This document shows positions 16,033 through 24,746 of a DNA stretch of 64,000 nucleotides, piece by piece. The translations under genes and the position numbers were made by a program. Within the stretch, counting starts at the first letter, position 1; each line of letters begins with the position of its first letter. Source of the stretch: Mariprofundus sp. UBA1536. GTDB taxonomy: Bacteria > Pseudomonadota > Zetaproteobacteria > Mariprofundales > Mariprofundaceae. Below the pieces are notes generated by a model that had not been told where the DNA came from, did no database searches, and saw only the letters and a program-made list of their open reading frames with translations. The stretch spans positions 117,591 through 181,590 of the forward strand of contig DCPU01000016.1 in the NCBI GenBank assembly GCA_002323245.1, written 5' to 3'.

Positions 16033-17599
16033 GTTTTTCCCCCCTTTTTATCCCTTTCAGCAGTTTGCGCTCACCAAGTAACCAGGCGCTGGCAAAAAAT
16101 ACCGCCATGCTGGCCATGACAAGAGTGCTGAGCCAAACAAACTGCATGGTTTTGCTCTCGCTTGGAAACGCCCAATAGTCTGGGAGATAATAAAGCAGAG
16201 CCGCCATTGGAAGGCAAGCCAGCGCCGCAGAAGCCATACGGGTTGAGCTTTTGAGATCAAAGATGGCGCCTTGTTTTTGATGAAGATGTTTCCACAGTAA
16301 ACCGACGTTGAAAAACGAGGCCAATGCCGTTGCCAATGCTAGACCCACATAACCCAGCGGCCCCATCAGGGCGATAGCCAAGACGATATTGGCGACCACC
16401 GAATACACAGCATATTTCATCGGCGCTTTGGCATCTTTGCCTGCAAAACAAGCTGTAGACAACACGCGGCCCCAGCAAAAAGCGAGCAGCCCAAGGGCAT
16501 AAGCTTGCAGGGCATGGGCGGTGTTGATGGCATCACTGTGGGTGAACTTCCCTTGCTCAAACAGGGTGCGGATAATGGGCTCGGCCATAAACATCAAGCC
16601 CACCACTGCGGGCAGGATAATCCATGTCAGCCATGTGAGCCCTTGGCGCAAATCATCGCGGGCATCATCAAGACGTTGGTTGGACATATGTTCAGCAATA
16701 GCGGGTAACAAGGCTGTGCCCATGGCGATGCCGAACAGGGCAAGCGGTAGCTGCACAATTCTATCGGCATAATACAGATACGAGACAGCGCCAACAGGCA
16801 ATAGCGTGGCCAAAATGGTGCCGACCAAAATGTTAAACTGCACAGCGGCAATGCCGAGCACGGCGGGGCCAAAGAGCTGCATGGTGGCAGCAATCGCCGG
16901 CAGTTTGGGATTCCATGTAGGTTTGGGAATCCAGCCAATGCGTTTAAGCGCTGGAAATTGAATCAGCAGTTGAAGTGCACCGCCAAGCAACACACCAATG
17001 GCCAAAGCTTCAGCGGGGTTTTCATAAAGGGGTGCTAAAATGATTGCTGCAAAAATAATGGCGATATTCAGCAATGCGGGGCTAGCAGCGGCGACTGAGA
17101 ACTTCCGATACGCATTGAGCACTGCCCAAGCCATGGCGGTGAGTGAAATCAGTGCCAGATAAGGAAACATGAGTTTGGCCAAATACAGCGCCTGATTCCA
17201 GCGGCCGGGCTCATCATAAAAGCCAGGGGCAAAGGCATAGAGCAGCCAGGGCATAAACACCATGCCCGCGATGGTGAAAAGCAGCAGGGCTGCGAGCAAT
17301 AATCCAGCCATAGCATTTAAATACGCATGGGCATCTTCTTCGCCTTTCTTACGCTCATCCATCAATACGGGCACCAAAGCTACAGTGAGCGTGCCTTCAG
17401 CAAACATGCGGCGGAAAAAGTTGGGAAGCTTGAAGGCGACAAAAAATGCATCGGCAAGCGGGCTGGCGCCAAGCAATCTGGCGATAAAAATATCACGCAC
17501 AAAACCCAGGATACGCGAAATCATGGTCCAGCTGCCGACTTTCGCCGCAGCTCTGAACACTTTGCTTTGCTTCATTGACTTCGAGGGTTGCTTATCCAT
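16022..17599 (-). CDS. murJ: lipid II flippase MurJ
   Basis: MurJ flips lipid II, the peptidoglycan precursor, across the inner membrane. The 525-residue protein has the MviN/MurJ pattern. The N-terminus has ISRILGFVRDIFIARLLGASPLADAFFVAFKLPNF. The next part, FRRMFAEGTLTVALVPV, is typical, and about 14 membrane helices follow. The segment YYADRIVQLPLALFGIAMGTALLPAIAEH is also diagnostic. The gene is divergent from rpsU, as in many proteobacteria, and overlaps the exonuclease gene downstream. Confidence 0.95.
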   Translation of the reverse strand: MDKQPSKSMKQSKVFRAAAKVGSWTMISRILGFVRDIFIARLLGASPLADAFFVAFKLPNFFRRMFAEGTLTVALVPVLMDERKKGEEDAHAYLNAMAGLLLAALLLFTIAGMVFMPWLLYAFAPGFYDEPGRWNQALYLAKLMFPYLALISLTAMAWAVLNAYRKFSVAAASPALLNIAIIFAAIILAPLYENPAEALAIGVLLGGALQLLIQFPALKRIGWIPKPTWNPKLPAIAATMQLFGPAVLGIAAVQFNILVGTILATLLPVGAVSYLYYADRIVQLPLALFGIAMGTALLPAIAEHMSNQRLDDARDDLRQGLTWLTWIILPAVVGLMFMAEPIIRTLFEQGKFTHSDAINTAHALQAYALGLLAFCWGRVLSTACFAGKDAKAPMKYAVYSVVANIVLAIALMGPLGYVGLALATALASFFNVGLLWKHLHQKQGAIFDLKSSTRMASAALACLPMAALLYYLPDYWAFPSESKTMQFVWLSTLVMASMAVFFASAWLLGERKLLKGIKRGEKHAA

Positions 17600-17711
17600 A
17601 ATGCGCGACCCTTTGCACAGCTAGACACATAGTCAAGCTTGAGTGAAGGCCCTCGTTGCCCTTGGTGGCAGCGTTATTTTTTCGGTTTGCCCAAGGGGGT
17701 GATGTTTTTAC

Positions 17712-17927
17712 ATGCCAGGAATTAAATTGAGTCATGATGAGCCTATTGAAATGGCCATCAAGCGTTTCCGTAAACAAGTTGAGCGTGGCGGTGTTATCAC
17801 TGATTGCCGTAAACGTGAAGCTTACGAAAAGCCTTCTGTGGCGAAAAAACGTAAAGATGCTGCAGCGCGTAAGCGCCTAATGAAGCGCCTTCGCCGTATT
17901 CGTAGCCGCCAGTCGCGCGAATTCTAA
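17712..17927 (+). CDS. rpsU: 30S ribosomal protein S21
   Basis: The 71-residue basic protein matches S21, which sits near the anti-Shine-Dalgarno end of 16S rRNA and helps start translation. The core EMAIKRFRKQVERGGVITDCRKREAYEKPS is diagnostic when read as two parts (EMAIKRFRKQVERGG and VITDCRKREAYEKPS). The tail is strongly basic. A GGGGGTGATG ribosome site precedes the ATG. A clear terminator follows 25 bases after the stop, so it is a single-gene transcript. Confidence 0.96.
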   Translation: MPGIKLSHDEPIEMAIKRFRKQVERGGVITDCRKREAYEKPSVAKKRKDAAARKRLMKRLRRIRSRQSREF

Positions 17928-17951
17928 GCAAACCAATCATAGCTGATTGAG

Positions 17952-17985
17952 AAAATGCCGAGCCCCAGGGTTCGGCATTTTTGTT
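17952..17985 (+). terminator. Rho-independent terminator of rpsU
   Basis: AAAATGCCGA pairs with TCGGCATTTT around a short loop, and a run of T follows. It lies 25 bases after the rpsU stop codon. Confidence 0.85.
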
Positions 17986-18056
17986 TGTGCTTTTTGTAAA
18001 ACGGGGTGAAACACGTCTGTAGCCAAAGGAGCTTACCTTATGTCCCTGACCCGTAC

Positions 18057-18233
18057 ACTTAAACAGCTGCGTTTGTCCTTCACTTACAGCCAGAAAAAGA
18101 GCGCGTGTTACTGCGCTTATCCTTTTTCAGCCTGACGCTCTGGTGCATCTGTAACAAGGGAGAGGGTGAATCCCCCTACCAACTTATATATTCCGACGAA
18201 AAAAACTTCGCGTAACTTCGCGTCCTTTGCGGT
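18057..18233. repeat. dispersed structured repeat, copy 1 (17,928-18,253 has no gene)
   Basis: After the rpsU terminator this stretch holds no credible gene. It contains a left box at 18058-18088 (CTTAAACAGCTGCGTTT followed by CCTTCACTTACA) shared with 19682-19712 at 29 of 31 positions. A right box at 18204-18233 (AACTTCGCGTAACTTCGCGT then CCTTTGCGGT) is shared with 28438-28467 at 27 of 30 positions. Between the boxes lie short inverted repeats. The right box abuts the 3' end of the metallophosphoesterase gene. Confidence 0.55.
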
Positions 18234-18253
18234 GGAAAAATGAGAGGGTGAAC

Positions 18254-19423
18254 TTAAACCAAGGTTAGTAGTGTGATTTCTGGTTCAGTTCCCAGGCGCA
18301 CGGGCGGGCCCCAGTAGCCGGTGCCGCGGCTGACGTAAATCCATGTTTTATCTTGGTGTTTGTGCAGGCCTTCGATATAGGGGTTGGCCATTTTGGCGAT
18401 GAAGTTCCATGGGTAATACTGGCCGCCGTGGGTGTGGCCGGAAATTTGTAAATCAAATCCTGCTTCGGCGGCGGCATCAATGCTTTTGGGTTGATGCGCC
18501 AATAAGATTTTTACATCGGCTTGTTCAGCTTTATGAAGCGCTTTTTTTGGGTCGGATAAATGCTCAGCCTTATATTGATGGGCGCGGTAATCGGTGACGC
18601 CTGCCAGCAACAAGCGGCTGCCTTCGTGGTTGATGATGCGGTGTTCATTAATCAAATTGGTAAAACCAAGGAGAGCCGTTTCTTCCAGCCAGTCGTCCAC
18701 GCCTGAATAATATTCATGGTTACCCGTAATAAAGTATTTGCCGTAGGTGGATTGCAGCTCTGCCAAGGGGGCAACATCGGGGCGCAAATGCACCACTGAG
18801 CCATCCACCAAATCACCAGTCATGACAATAATATCAGGCTTTAGGGCGTTGATTTGTTCGACGATGCGTTGCACATGATGGCGCTTAATCATGGGGCCAA
18901 TATGCAGGTCGGTGAATTGCACAATGCGCAGGTTCTGCAGGCTTTGGGGTACATTACCCACAGGCACTTTCACTTCTTTGATGGTGGCATCTTGCAAGGC
19001 TTGTTGCACGCCAAAACCAGCCAAAGCGCCTGTGCCACCGAGCAGGCTAAAGTGGAAAGTGCTTTTCATCAGATTGCGGCGGTCTTCATCATAGGCATTG
19101 TCGCAAGACGTTTGCTTTAACAAGCAAAGTTTCTTGGCTGTGAAGCGGGTAAAATCGGCAAGCAGGTAGCCAATAAAGACAACTGAGAAAATGCCCATAT
19201 TGATATATACAAACCAAGACAAGGAATCACCAAAGCTGGTTTCCATATCGTTGAAGCGCAAAATAAAGGGGAGAGGCGAAGCCAACCAGCAGGTAAAGAA
19301 ATAAAGGATAATAGCAATTTGCATGGCCTTATTGGCATGGAATGCTTGGTAAACACGGGAGCCAACATAACCATACATAATGGCAAGCAGCAGCAGCGAT
19401 ACGATCAAAAAGACTGGGATCAT
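18254..19423 (-). CDS. membrane-anchored metallophosphoesterase (YkuE/YaeI-like)
   Basis: The 389-residue protein has four N-terminal membrane helices (about residues 1-100) and then a calcineurin-like phosphoesterase domain. All metal-binding motifs are present: FTDLHIG, MTGDLVDG, GNHEYY, LAHQPKS and SGHTHGGQ. Related proteins cleave UDP-sugar lipids or phospholipid-type phosphodiesters at the membrane, but the substrate is not known here. AAGGA precedes the ATG. It is transcribed alone, with repeat DNA on both sides. Confidence 0.88.
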   Translation of the reverse strand: MIPVFLIVSLLLLAIMYGYVGSRVYQAFHANKAMQIAIILYFFTCWLASPLPFILRFNDMETSFGDSLSWFVYINMGIFSVVFIGYLLADFTRFTAKKLCLLKQTSCDNAYDEDRRNLMKSTFHFSLLGGTGALAGFGVQQALQDATIKEVKVPVGNVPQSLQNLRIVQFTDLHIGPMIKRHHVQRIVEQINALKPDIIVMTGDLVDGSVVHLRPDVAPLAELQSTYGKYFITGNHEYYSGVDDWLEETALLGFTNLINEHRIINHEGSRLLLAGVTDYRAHQYKAEHLSDPKKALHKAEQADVKILLAHQPKSIDAAAEAGFDLQISGHTHGGQYYPWNFIAKMANPYIEGLHKHQDKTWIYVSRGTGYWGPPVRLGTEPEITLLTLV

Positions 19424-19463
19424 GTGTCGTCCTTATGGAAAATTTTTCAAGGCATGAGTGCTT

Positions 19464-19604
19464 ATGCTTGGGCACGCAAATGAAGAAAGTATTAAATTTG
19501 GAGCGAGATATGTCACAACAGGATATTCAGAGTCGACCGAATATGATAGCCAAGCCTACGCCTTGGGATTTGGTGGCATCGGCATCGACCTTGGATTCAT
19601 CTAA
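19464..19604 (+). pseudogene. C-terminal remnant of an outer-membrane beta-barrel protein
   Basis: A 46-residue frame ends at TAA 19602-19604. It reads KFGARYVTTGYSES, EYDSQAYALGFGGIGID and LGFI at the end. Alternating residues, glycine/aromatic spacing and a terminal Phe-Ile are typical of the last strands of small outer-membrane barrels. There is a stop shortly upstream in the same frame and no signal sequence, so the gene is missing its 5' part. It is easily overlooked because another frame is open across the same stretch. Confidence 0.5.
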
Positions 19605-19645
19605 AAATATTCGCTGTAATTTTACTCATACAGACAAAGCTTGTC

Positions 19646-19716
19646 ACTTTTGTGCGCACAAAAGTAACGTAAAAAGCGACCCTTAAACAGCTGCGTTTTT
19701 CCTTTACTTACATTCA
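19646..19716. repeat. dispersed structured repeat, copy 2
   Basis: It opens with a perfect 20-base palindrome at 19646-19665 (ACTTTTGTGC mirrored). AACGTAAAAAGCGACC follows, then the left box CTTAAACAGCTGCGTTT at 19682, continuing to 19712. The right box seen in copies 1 and 3 is absent. Together with the barrel remnant it fills the gene-free stretch 19,424-19,739. Confidence 0.5.
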
Positions 19717-19739
19717 GATTATTTTGACTATTGCATATA

Positions 19740-20228
19740 TTAGTCGTGTTTGCCGATGTAACCTTTGGGGCGGATGGCGACGGTGTTTTTGATTTCGGTG
19801 CATACTTTGCCGTCGGCTCGGGTGTAAACCATCGTAAAGGTTGGGGTTGAGCGGCCATGAGCTTCAAGCTCGCTGCGAATCTGGGCTTCGATGGCTTCGT
19901 CAAACGCTAAGTGCAGGGTTAAATCGGAGCTGCCGACGCGGATGAAGTCTAAGGTGAGGTGCTTGGTGGCGACCCGATAACCGGGAAATTTTTGGGCGCA
20001 GACCAAGGCTGGAACGGGGTCGGCAAGGCTGGCTTGGTAACCACCAAACATATTGCCTGCTGCATTTTTCGACATCCAATTCAGTGGCAACAGCAATTCC
20101 AATTTGCGCATATCATCATCAAGTTTGATCACTTTCACGCGCATCAAAAAGAAGGGCAGAAATAAGGACAATTTCCGCTTGTTGGAGAGGAAGGGTAAAT
20201 TGCTAATCAGCTGAATATGCCTGGACAA
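19740..20228 (-). CDS. hotdog-fold DUF4442 protein
   Basis: The 162-residue protein matches the DUF4442/PaaI-like hotdog family. The signature is LLPLNWMSKNAAGNMFGGYQASLADPVPAL in two parts (LNWMSKNAAGNMFGG and YQASLADPVPAL), and KHLTLDFIRVGSSDL follows. Such folds usually hydrolyse or bind acyl-CoA or acyl carrier thioesters. No catalytic assignment is possible. The best start is TTG at 20228, which has GGAGGAAG nine bases upstream. It lies 27 bases downstream of uup on the same strand and is probably co-transcribed. Confidence 0.75.
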   Translation of the reverse strand: MSRHIQLISNLPFLSNKRKLSLFLPFFLMRVKVIKLDDDMRKLELLLPLNWMSKNAAGNMFGGYQASLADPVPALVCAQKFPGYRVATKHLTLDFIRVGSSDLTLHLAFDEAIEAQIRSELEAHGRSTPTFTMVYTRADGKVCTEIKNTVAIRPKGYIGKHD

Positions 20229-20255
20229 CTTGGCTTCCTCCTATGGTAAAACGTC

Positions 20256-22163
20256 TTAAAAACTGGCTTGCTTGGTTTCCAACTCTTCCCAGCGATGATA
20301 GGCCAGCTCCAAATCTTTTTCCAATGCGGATAAGCGGATTTGATCCTTTTGAAAACCATCAGGGTCGCGTGTGAAATAATCCGTTTCGCAAAACCGTGCT
20401 TCGATAGCTTCTTTTTCAGCATCCCATTTTTCAATGTTAGCTGGCAAATCATCCAGTTCTTTTTGCTCTTTGTAAGCCAGTTTATGGGCTTTCCTGGGTG
20501 CTTCTTTTACGGGTGCTGCCGCTGAAGCTTTGACCACAACTTCAGGTTTCTCATCCAATGCGCGGCGCTCTTTCCAAGCCAGATAATCCGAATATCCACC
20601 CTCGATAGGTACGATTTTCCCATCACCCTCAAAGGCCAATACCTTGGTGGCTGTCCTATCCATAAAAGCGCGATCATGGCTGACGATAATGACAGTGCCC
20701 TGATATTTGGCGATAGCTTCTTCGAGCACGTTTAATGTGCCGATATCCAAATCATTGGTCGGCTCATCGAGTACTAATAAATTAGCGGGTTCGAGCAACA
20801 ATCTAGCCAGCAGCAAACGACCACGCTCGCCGCCCGATAAGGCACCAACTTGGGCATTGAGCAGCTCTTTATCAAACAAGAAATCCTGCATATAGCTGAT
20901 GATGTGCCGCGGCTCTGTGCCGCCTATATGCACGTGGTCTGAGCCGCTGGGGGAAAGCACATCTTTGAGTTTGTCCTTGGGGTTTAAGCTGCGCAATTGG
21001 GTGAGAAAAGCTGGCGCAAGGCGTGCGCCGTGTTTGATGTGGCCGCTTTCGGGTGTCAAATCGCCTAGCAACATTTTCAGCAGTGTGGTTTTGCCAATGC
21101 CGTTGGGGCCGAGCAGACCAATACGCTCACCGGCCATCACTTTGAGATTAAACTTCTCAACAATTTTTAAATCACCAAAGTTGTGACTGAGAGCAACTGC
21201 TTCAATCAGCAATTTACCGGGTTTGATGCCGCTGGCCACGCGCAACTCCACATCGCCGCCGCGCAACCTGCGCGCTGCCCGTTGTTCACGTAAATCTTCT
21301 AGGGCACGCACTCTGCCTTCGTTGCGCGTGCGCCGCGCTTGGATGCCTTTGCGAATCCATTTTTCTTCGCTGGCGAGCACCTTATCAAACTTTTTATAGT
21401 CGCGGTTTTCGATTTCCATCAGCTCTGCTTTTTTGTCGATGTATTCGGCATAAGTTGCCTCAAAATGGGTGAGCTTACCGCGATCAAGCTCAACGATTTC
21501 TTCAGCCACGGCATCCAGGAAATAACGATCATGGGTGATGAATACCACCGCGCCAGCAAAGGCGGCGACAAAATCTTCAAGCCACTCAATCGAAGCGATA
21601 TCCAAATGGTTGGTGGGCTCATCAAGCAACAAAATATCGGGCTCTAAAGCCACAGCTTGCGCCAAGGCTACGCGGCGCAGCCAACCACCAGAGAGCTCGC
21701 CCACATCTCTGTGTGTATCCAAGCCCAGCTTGGAGATGGCGGTTTCAATGCGATTGTGGAGTTGCCATGCGCCGGTGTGTTCGAGCTGTTGTTGAAGGGT
21801 ATCAAGGCGTTTGAGCACTGCATCGGAAGGGTTATCAGCCAGCGACTCAGTGAGGTTGTGGTATTCTTCCAATAGTTTGGCCACTTCACCCAAGCCTTGT
21901 GCCACCACTTGAAACACGGTTTGCCCAGGTTCGAAATACGGGTCTTGATGTAGGTAGGCGACTTTAGCATTGTGTTTGAGCTGCACCCTGCCGCTATCAA
22001 CATCCATTTGCCCAGCAATCACTTTCAGCAGGGTGGATTTACCCTCGCCATTGCGGCCAATCAGGCCGATACGGGCGCTGCTGCCCACGCGCAAATTGAC
22101 GCCATCGAGCAATACCTGTGGCCCAAAAGCTTTGTGTAAATCATGTAATACCAAGACTGGCAT
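20256..22163 (-). CDS. uup: ABC-F ATPase Uup
   Basis: The 635-residue soluble protein contains two ABC ATPase domains and no membrane part. The Walker A motifs are GRNGEGKST and GPNGIGKTT. The signature motifs are LSGGWLRR and LSGGERGR. The linker between them is the charged ABC-F type (EKWIRKGIQARRTRNEGRV). A C-terminal coiled coil (after about residue 550, AYKEQKELDDLPANIEKWD) is specific to the Uup branch. Uup acts on the ribosome and in DNA-related repair. It starts four bases after the CysZ-like gene ends. Confidence 0.92.
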   Translation of the reverse strand: MPVLVLHDLHKAFGPQVLLDGVNLRVGSSARIGLIGRNGEGKSTLLKVIAGQMDVDSGRVQLKHNAKVAYLHQDPYFEPGQTVFQVVAQGLGEVAKLLEEYHNLTESLADNPSDAVLKRLDTLQQQLEHTGAWQLHNRIETAISKLGLDTHRDVGELSGGWLRRVALAQAVALEPDILLLDEPTNHLDIASIEWLEDFVAAFAGAVVFITHDRYFLDAVAEEIVELDRGKLTHFEATYAEYIDKKAELMEIENRDYKKFDKVLASEEKWIRKGIQARRTRNEGRVRALEDLREQRAARRLRGGDVELRVASGIKPGKLLIEAVALSHNFGDLKIVEKFNLKVMAGERIGLLGPNGIGKTTLLKMLLGDLTPESGHIKHGARLAPAFLTQLRSLNPKDKLKDVLSPSGSDHVHIGGTEPRHIISYMQDFLFDKELLNAQVGALSGGERGRLLLARLLLEPANLLVLDEPTNDLDIGTLNVLEEAIAKYQGTVIIVSHDRAFMDRTATKVLAFEGDGKIVPIEGGYSDYLAWKERRALDEKPEVVVKASAAAPVKEAPRKAHKLAYKEQKELDDLPANIEKWDAEKEAIEARFCETDYFTRDPDGFQKDQIRLSALEKDLELAYHRWEELETKQASF

Positions 22164-22167
22164 GGGT

Positions 22168-22857
22168 TTAACCTCTTTGGGCTAGCGCGACGACTGCAGC
22201 GGGAATAATAAAAATATTGAGCAAAGGCACCATCATCAAGACAAGGGCAGTACCGCCAAATCCCAGCCAAAACCAGAAGTGTTGTTTCATATAAACTTTA
22301 CGATCTTTGAAATTTAAACCAGCCCGGCTGGCTTGGGTATCGAACAATTCAAAATTGAGAAAACGAATGCTGGCATAAGTCCAAATCGCCGCCGCCAGTG
22401 GGGGGAACCAGAAAAATAATAAGGCCACGATGCCCAACACCAACAGTCCAAACAAAGGGCGGACAGAATTGGCTAAGCTGCTCATGCTTTGTTCCAACCA
22501 ACCGCTGCTGTTTTCTTGCGATGTCTTGCCAAGCAATCGCTCCGTGCGCGTGGCCAATTCATCCAGCCAGGGGGCAATAGCCGCCGAAGCCAAGGCCGTA
22601 AAACCCACCACACCTGAAAGCAGCGCCATTAACACAGCCAGCAACCAAGCCACCGCCGAGACCACTTGCCAATACCACGCATCACCCTCAGGCATCCAAA
22701 GCGCCGTTAAATAATCAGCAAGGAAAAATACGCCAACCATCAAAGCTAGCATCACCGCCAGTAATAAGCCCAGCATACGCCAAAGCACCTGACGTAAACT
22801 TGCTTCACCAATCAGCATGGCAAAGCCTGCGAAAAATGTAGTCATTCCCTTCAACAT
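22168..22857 (-). CDS. EI24/CysZ-like membrane protein
   Basis: I place the start at ATG 22857 (MLKGMTTFFAGFAMLI), which has GGAG seven bases upstream, giving 229 residues. Several membrane helices and the C-terminal pattern RFLNFELFDTQASRAGLNF...MKQHFWFWLGFGG...MVPLLNIFIIPAAVVA identify the EI24 domain. CysZ of this family imports sulfate, but many members have not been tested. It is divergent from tldD, with about 65 bases between them for both promoters. Confidence 0.8.
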   Translation of the reverse strand: MLKGMTTFFAGFAMLIGEASLRQVLWRMLGLLLAVMLALMVGVFFLADYLTALWMPEGDAWYWQVVSAVAWLLAVLMALLSGVVGFTALASAAIAPWLDELATRTERLLGKTSQENSSGWLEQSMSSLANSVRPLFGLLVLGIVALLFFWFPPLAAAIWTYASIRFLNFELFDTQASRAGLNFKDRKVYMKQHFWFWLGFGGTALVLMMVPLLNIFIIPAAVVALAQRG

Positions 22858-22923
22858 GCTTGTCTCCAAAAGTAAGGCCTGCCCAAACTTGACCAAACCA
22901 TACGCATTCCACACGATGTTGCC

Positions 22924-24354
22924 ATGCCAACCTTATTGTCTACCCCTTCGGCTTTACCCATTTCAGAAACGACGCTAAGCAAGATGTTGCAGCAGATGAT
23001 TCCTGCTGGCGCTGATGATGCTGATTTGTATCTGCAACACTCGGTGTCTGAATCGTTGGCGCTGGAAGAAGGGCGCGTCAAACATGTCTCGGCCAGCACT
23101 TCGCAGGGCATTGGTGCTCGGGTGATTGTGGGTGAAGCCTCCGGGCATGCATACACCGACAGTTTTGACACGGCCGCTTTGATGGATACTGCCAAAGCCG
23201 CACGCGCCATCGCTGCCAGCGGCAAAGACTTATCGCCGCAAGCTATTCGCAGCCAAGCGCTCAAACATCAGCTCTATTCGGCCATCAACCCCATGCAGCA
23301 AGTGAATATGCAATCGCGCAAAGCCTTGCTGGAAAAGCTCGATGCATTAGCGCGTAGCATTGATCCGCGTGTGCAGCAGGTCTCGGCGAGTATTTCTTCA
23401 GCCTTTAAGCAAGTGCATATCGTGTGCATGGATGGTCGCACCTTTAGTGATGATAGGCCGCTGGTGCGCCTGAATATCTCGGTGGTGGTTGAGCAAAACG
23501 GCAAACGCGAATCCGGCGGCGCAGGCGGCGGTGGCCGCTTTGATTTGGCGCGCTTGCTTGAAAGCGGCGAAGCTGAGCGACTCACCCGCGAAGCCGTGCG
23601 TACGGCCCTACTCAACCTTGATGCGGAACCCGCCCCAGCAGGCACCATGCCTGTGGTCTTAGGCCCAGGCTGGCCTGGTATTTTATTGCATGAAGCCATT
23701 GGGCATGGTCTTGAAGGCGATTTTAATCGCAAAGGCACCTCGGTGTTTGCGGGCAAAATGGGCGAGCAAGTTGCCGCCAAAGGCGTGACTGTGGTCGATG
23801 ACGGTACCATCGCTGAGCGACGTGGTTCACTTAATATTGATGATGAAGGCACCGACACCCAATGCACCACGCTGATTGAAGATGGTGTATTGGTGGGTTA
23901 TTTGCAGGACAAACAAAATGCCCGTTTGATGGGCGTGAACCCCACGGGTAATGGCCGCAGGGAATCGTATTCTGATCCTGTATTACCGCGCATGACCAAC
24001 ACCTTTATGCGCGCTGGCAACGACAAACCCGAAGATATTCTCGCGTCCTTGGAGAATGGCATTTATGCCGTCAATTTTGGTGGCGGTCAGGTGGATATCA
24101 CCTCGGGTAAATTTGTGTTTACCACTTCCGAAGCCTATTTGGTGAAAAATGGAAAGATTCAACATCCCGTTAAAGATGTAACCCTGATTGGATCCGGCCA
24201 TGAAGTGCTGAAGAAAGTATCAATGATTGGCAATGATTTGGCGCTGGATCCAGGCGTGGGCACCTGCGGCAAAGCTGGGCAATCGGTGCCCGTTGGTGTT
24301 GGTCTGCCTACCATTCGCATTGATGAGCTCACCGTTGGTGGCACCCAAGCCTGA
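22924..24354 (+). CDS. tldD: metalloprotease TldD
   Basis: TldD is the catalytic half of the TldD/TldE (PmbA) protease that trims unfolded peptides and matures some ribosomal peptides. The 476-residue protein has the zinc motif HEAIGHGLEGD, the TldD-type GGAGGGGRFD segment and the C-terminal CGKAGQSVPVGVGLPTIRID. The partner pmbA lies 12 kb away on the other strand. The ATG at 22924 has only a weak ribosome site. Confidence 0.93.
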   Translation: MPTLLSTPSALPISETTLSKMLQQMIPAGADDADLYLQHSVSESLALEEGRVKHVSASTSQGIGARVIVGEASGHAYTDSFDTAALMDTAKAARAIAASGKDLSPQAIRSQALKHQLYSAINPMQQVNMQSRKALLEKLDALARSIDPRVQQVSASISSAFKQVHIVCMDGRTFSDDRPLVRLNISVVVEQNGKRESGGAGGGGRFDLARLLESGEAERLTREAVRTALLNLDAEPAPAGTMPVVLGPGWPGILLHEAIGHGLEGDFNRKGTSVFAGKMGEQVAAKGVTVVDDGTIAERRGSLNIDDEGTDTQCTTLIEDGVLVGYLQDKQNARLMGVNPTGNGRRESYSDPVLPRMTNTFMRAGNDKPEDILASLENGIYAVNFGGGQVDITSGKFVFTTSEAYLVKNGKIQHPVKDVTLIGSGHEVLKKVSMIGNDLALDPGVGTCGKAGQSVPVGVGLPTIRIDELTVGGTQA

Positions 24355-24388
24355 AATTTTAGAAATCCTAGCGAAAACTGTAGACTAG

Positions 24389-24520
24389 CCCCGGTATCTG
24401 TTGATTGGTCGGATAGACAACAAGATCTGGTCTGCGATAGCTACTTATCGAAATGCAAATATTAGAATTATTTCGGTTCGTCGCGCTAGGAAAGAGGAGA
24501 TTGCCTTATATGAAAGCTAA
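24389..24520 (+). pseudogene. C-terminal remnant of a BrnT toxin
   Basis: A 43-residue frame between a TAG (24386-24388) and TAA (24518-24520) reads RYLLIGRIDNKIWSAIATYR, then NANIRIISVRRARKEEIALYES. This matches the C-terminal half of BrnT toxins (ERY.AIG, then IRIISARKA...E...YE). The N-terminal half with the catalytic part is gone, and only about 30 bases separate the remnant from the tldD stop. It overlaps the start of the antitoxin gene by 11 bases, the normal brnT-brnA arrangement. Confidence 0.7.
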
Positions 24521-24734
24521 AGATTTTGATGCTGCCTTTGATGATGGTGAAGATATCACTTCACAGCTAGATTTGAGCAAGAAACGTCGACCTGAATTGA
24601 AACAAAAGCGTGTAAATGTCGATTTTCCTGTGTGGTTGATTCATCAGCTTGATAAAGAGGCAAAACGTTTGGGTGTCACCCGTCAGTCCATCATAAAAAT
24701 GTGGCTCGCTGAGCATTTGAAGGAAGCGGCTTGA
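24510..24734 (+). CDS. brnA: BrnA-type CopG antitoxin, toxin partner broken
   Basis: The start is ATG 24510, with AAAGAGGAG about ten bases upstream, giving 74 residues. The C-terminal half NVDFPVWLIHQLDKEAKRLG and VTRQSIIKMWLAEHL is a ribbon-helix-helix domain of the BrnA/CopG family, which binds operator DNA and the BrnT toxin. The toxin gene upstream is only a 3' remnant, so this antitoxin is an orphan here. It could still neutralise BrnT toxins encoded elsewhere or arriving on plasmids. Confidence 0.82.
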   Translation: MKAKDFDAAFDDGEDITSQLDLSKKRRPELKQKRVNVDFPVWLIHQLDKEAKRLGVTRQSIIKMWLAEHLKEAA

Positions 24735-24746
24735 TACGCATCTAAA

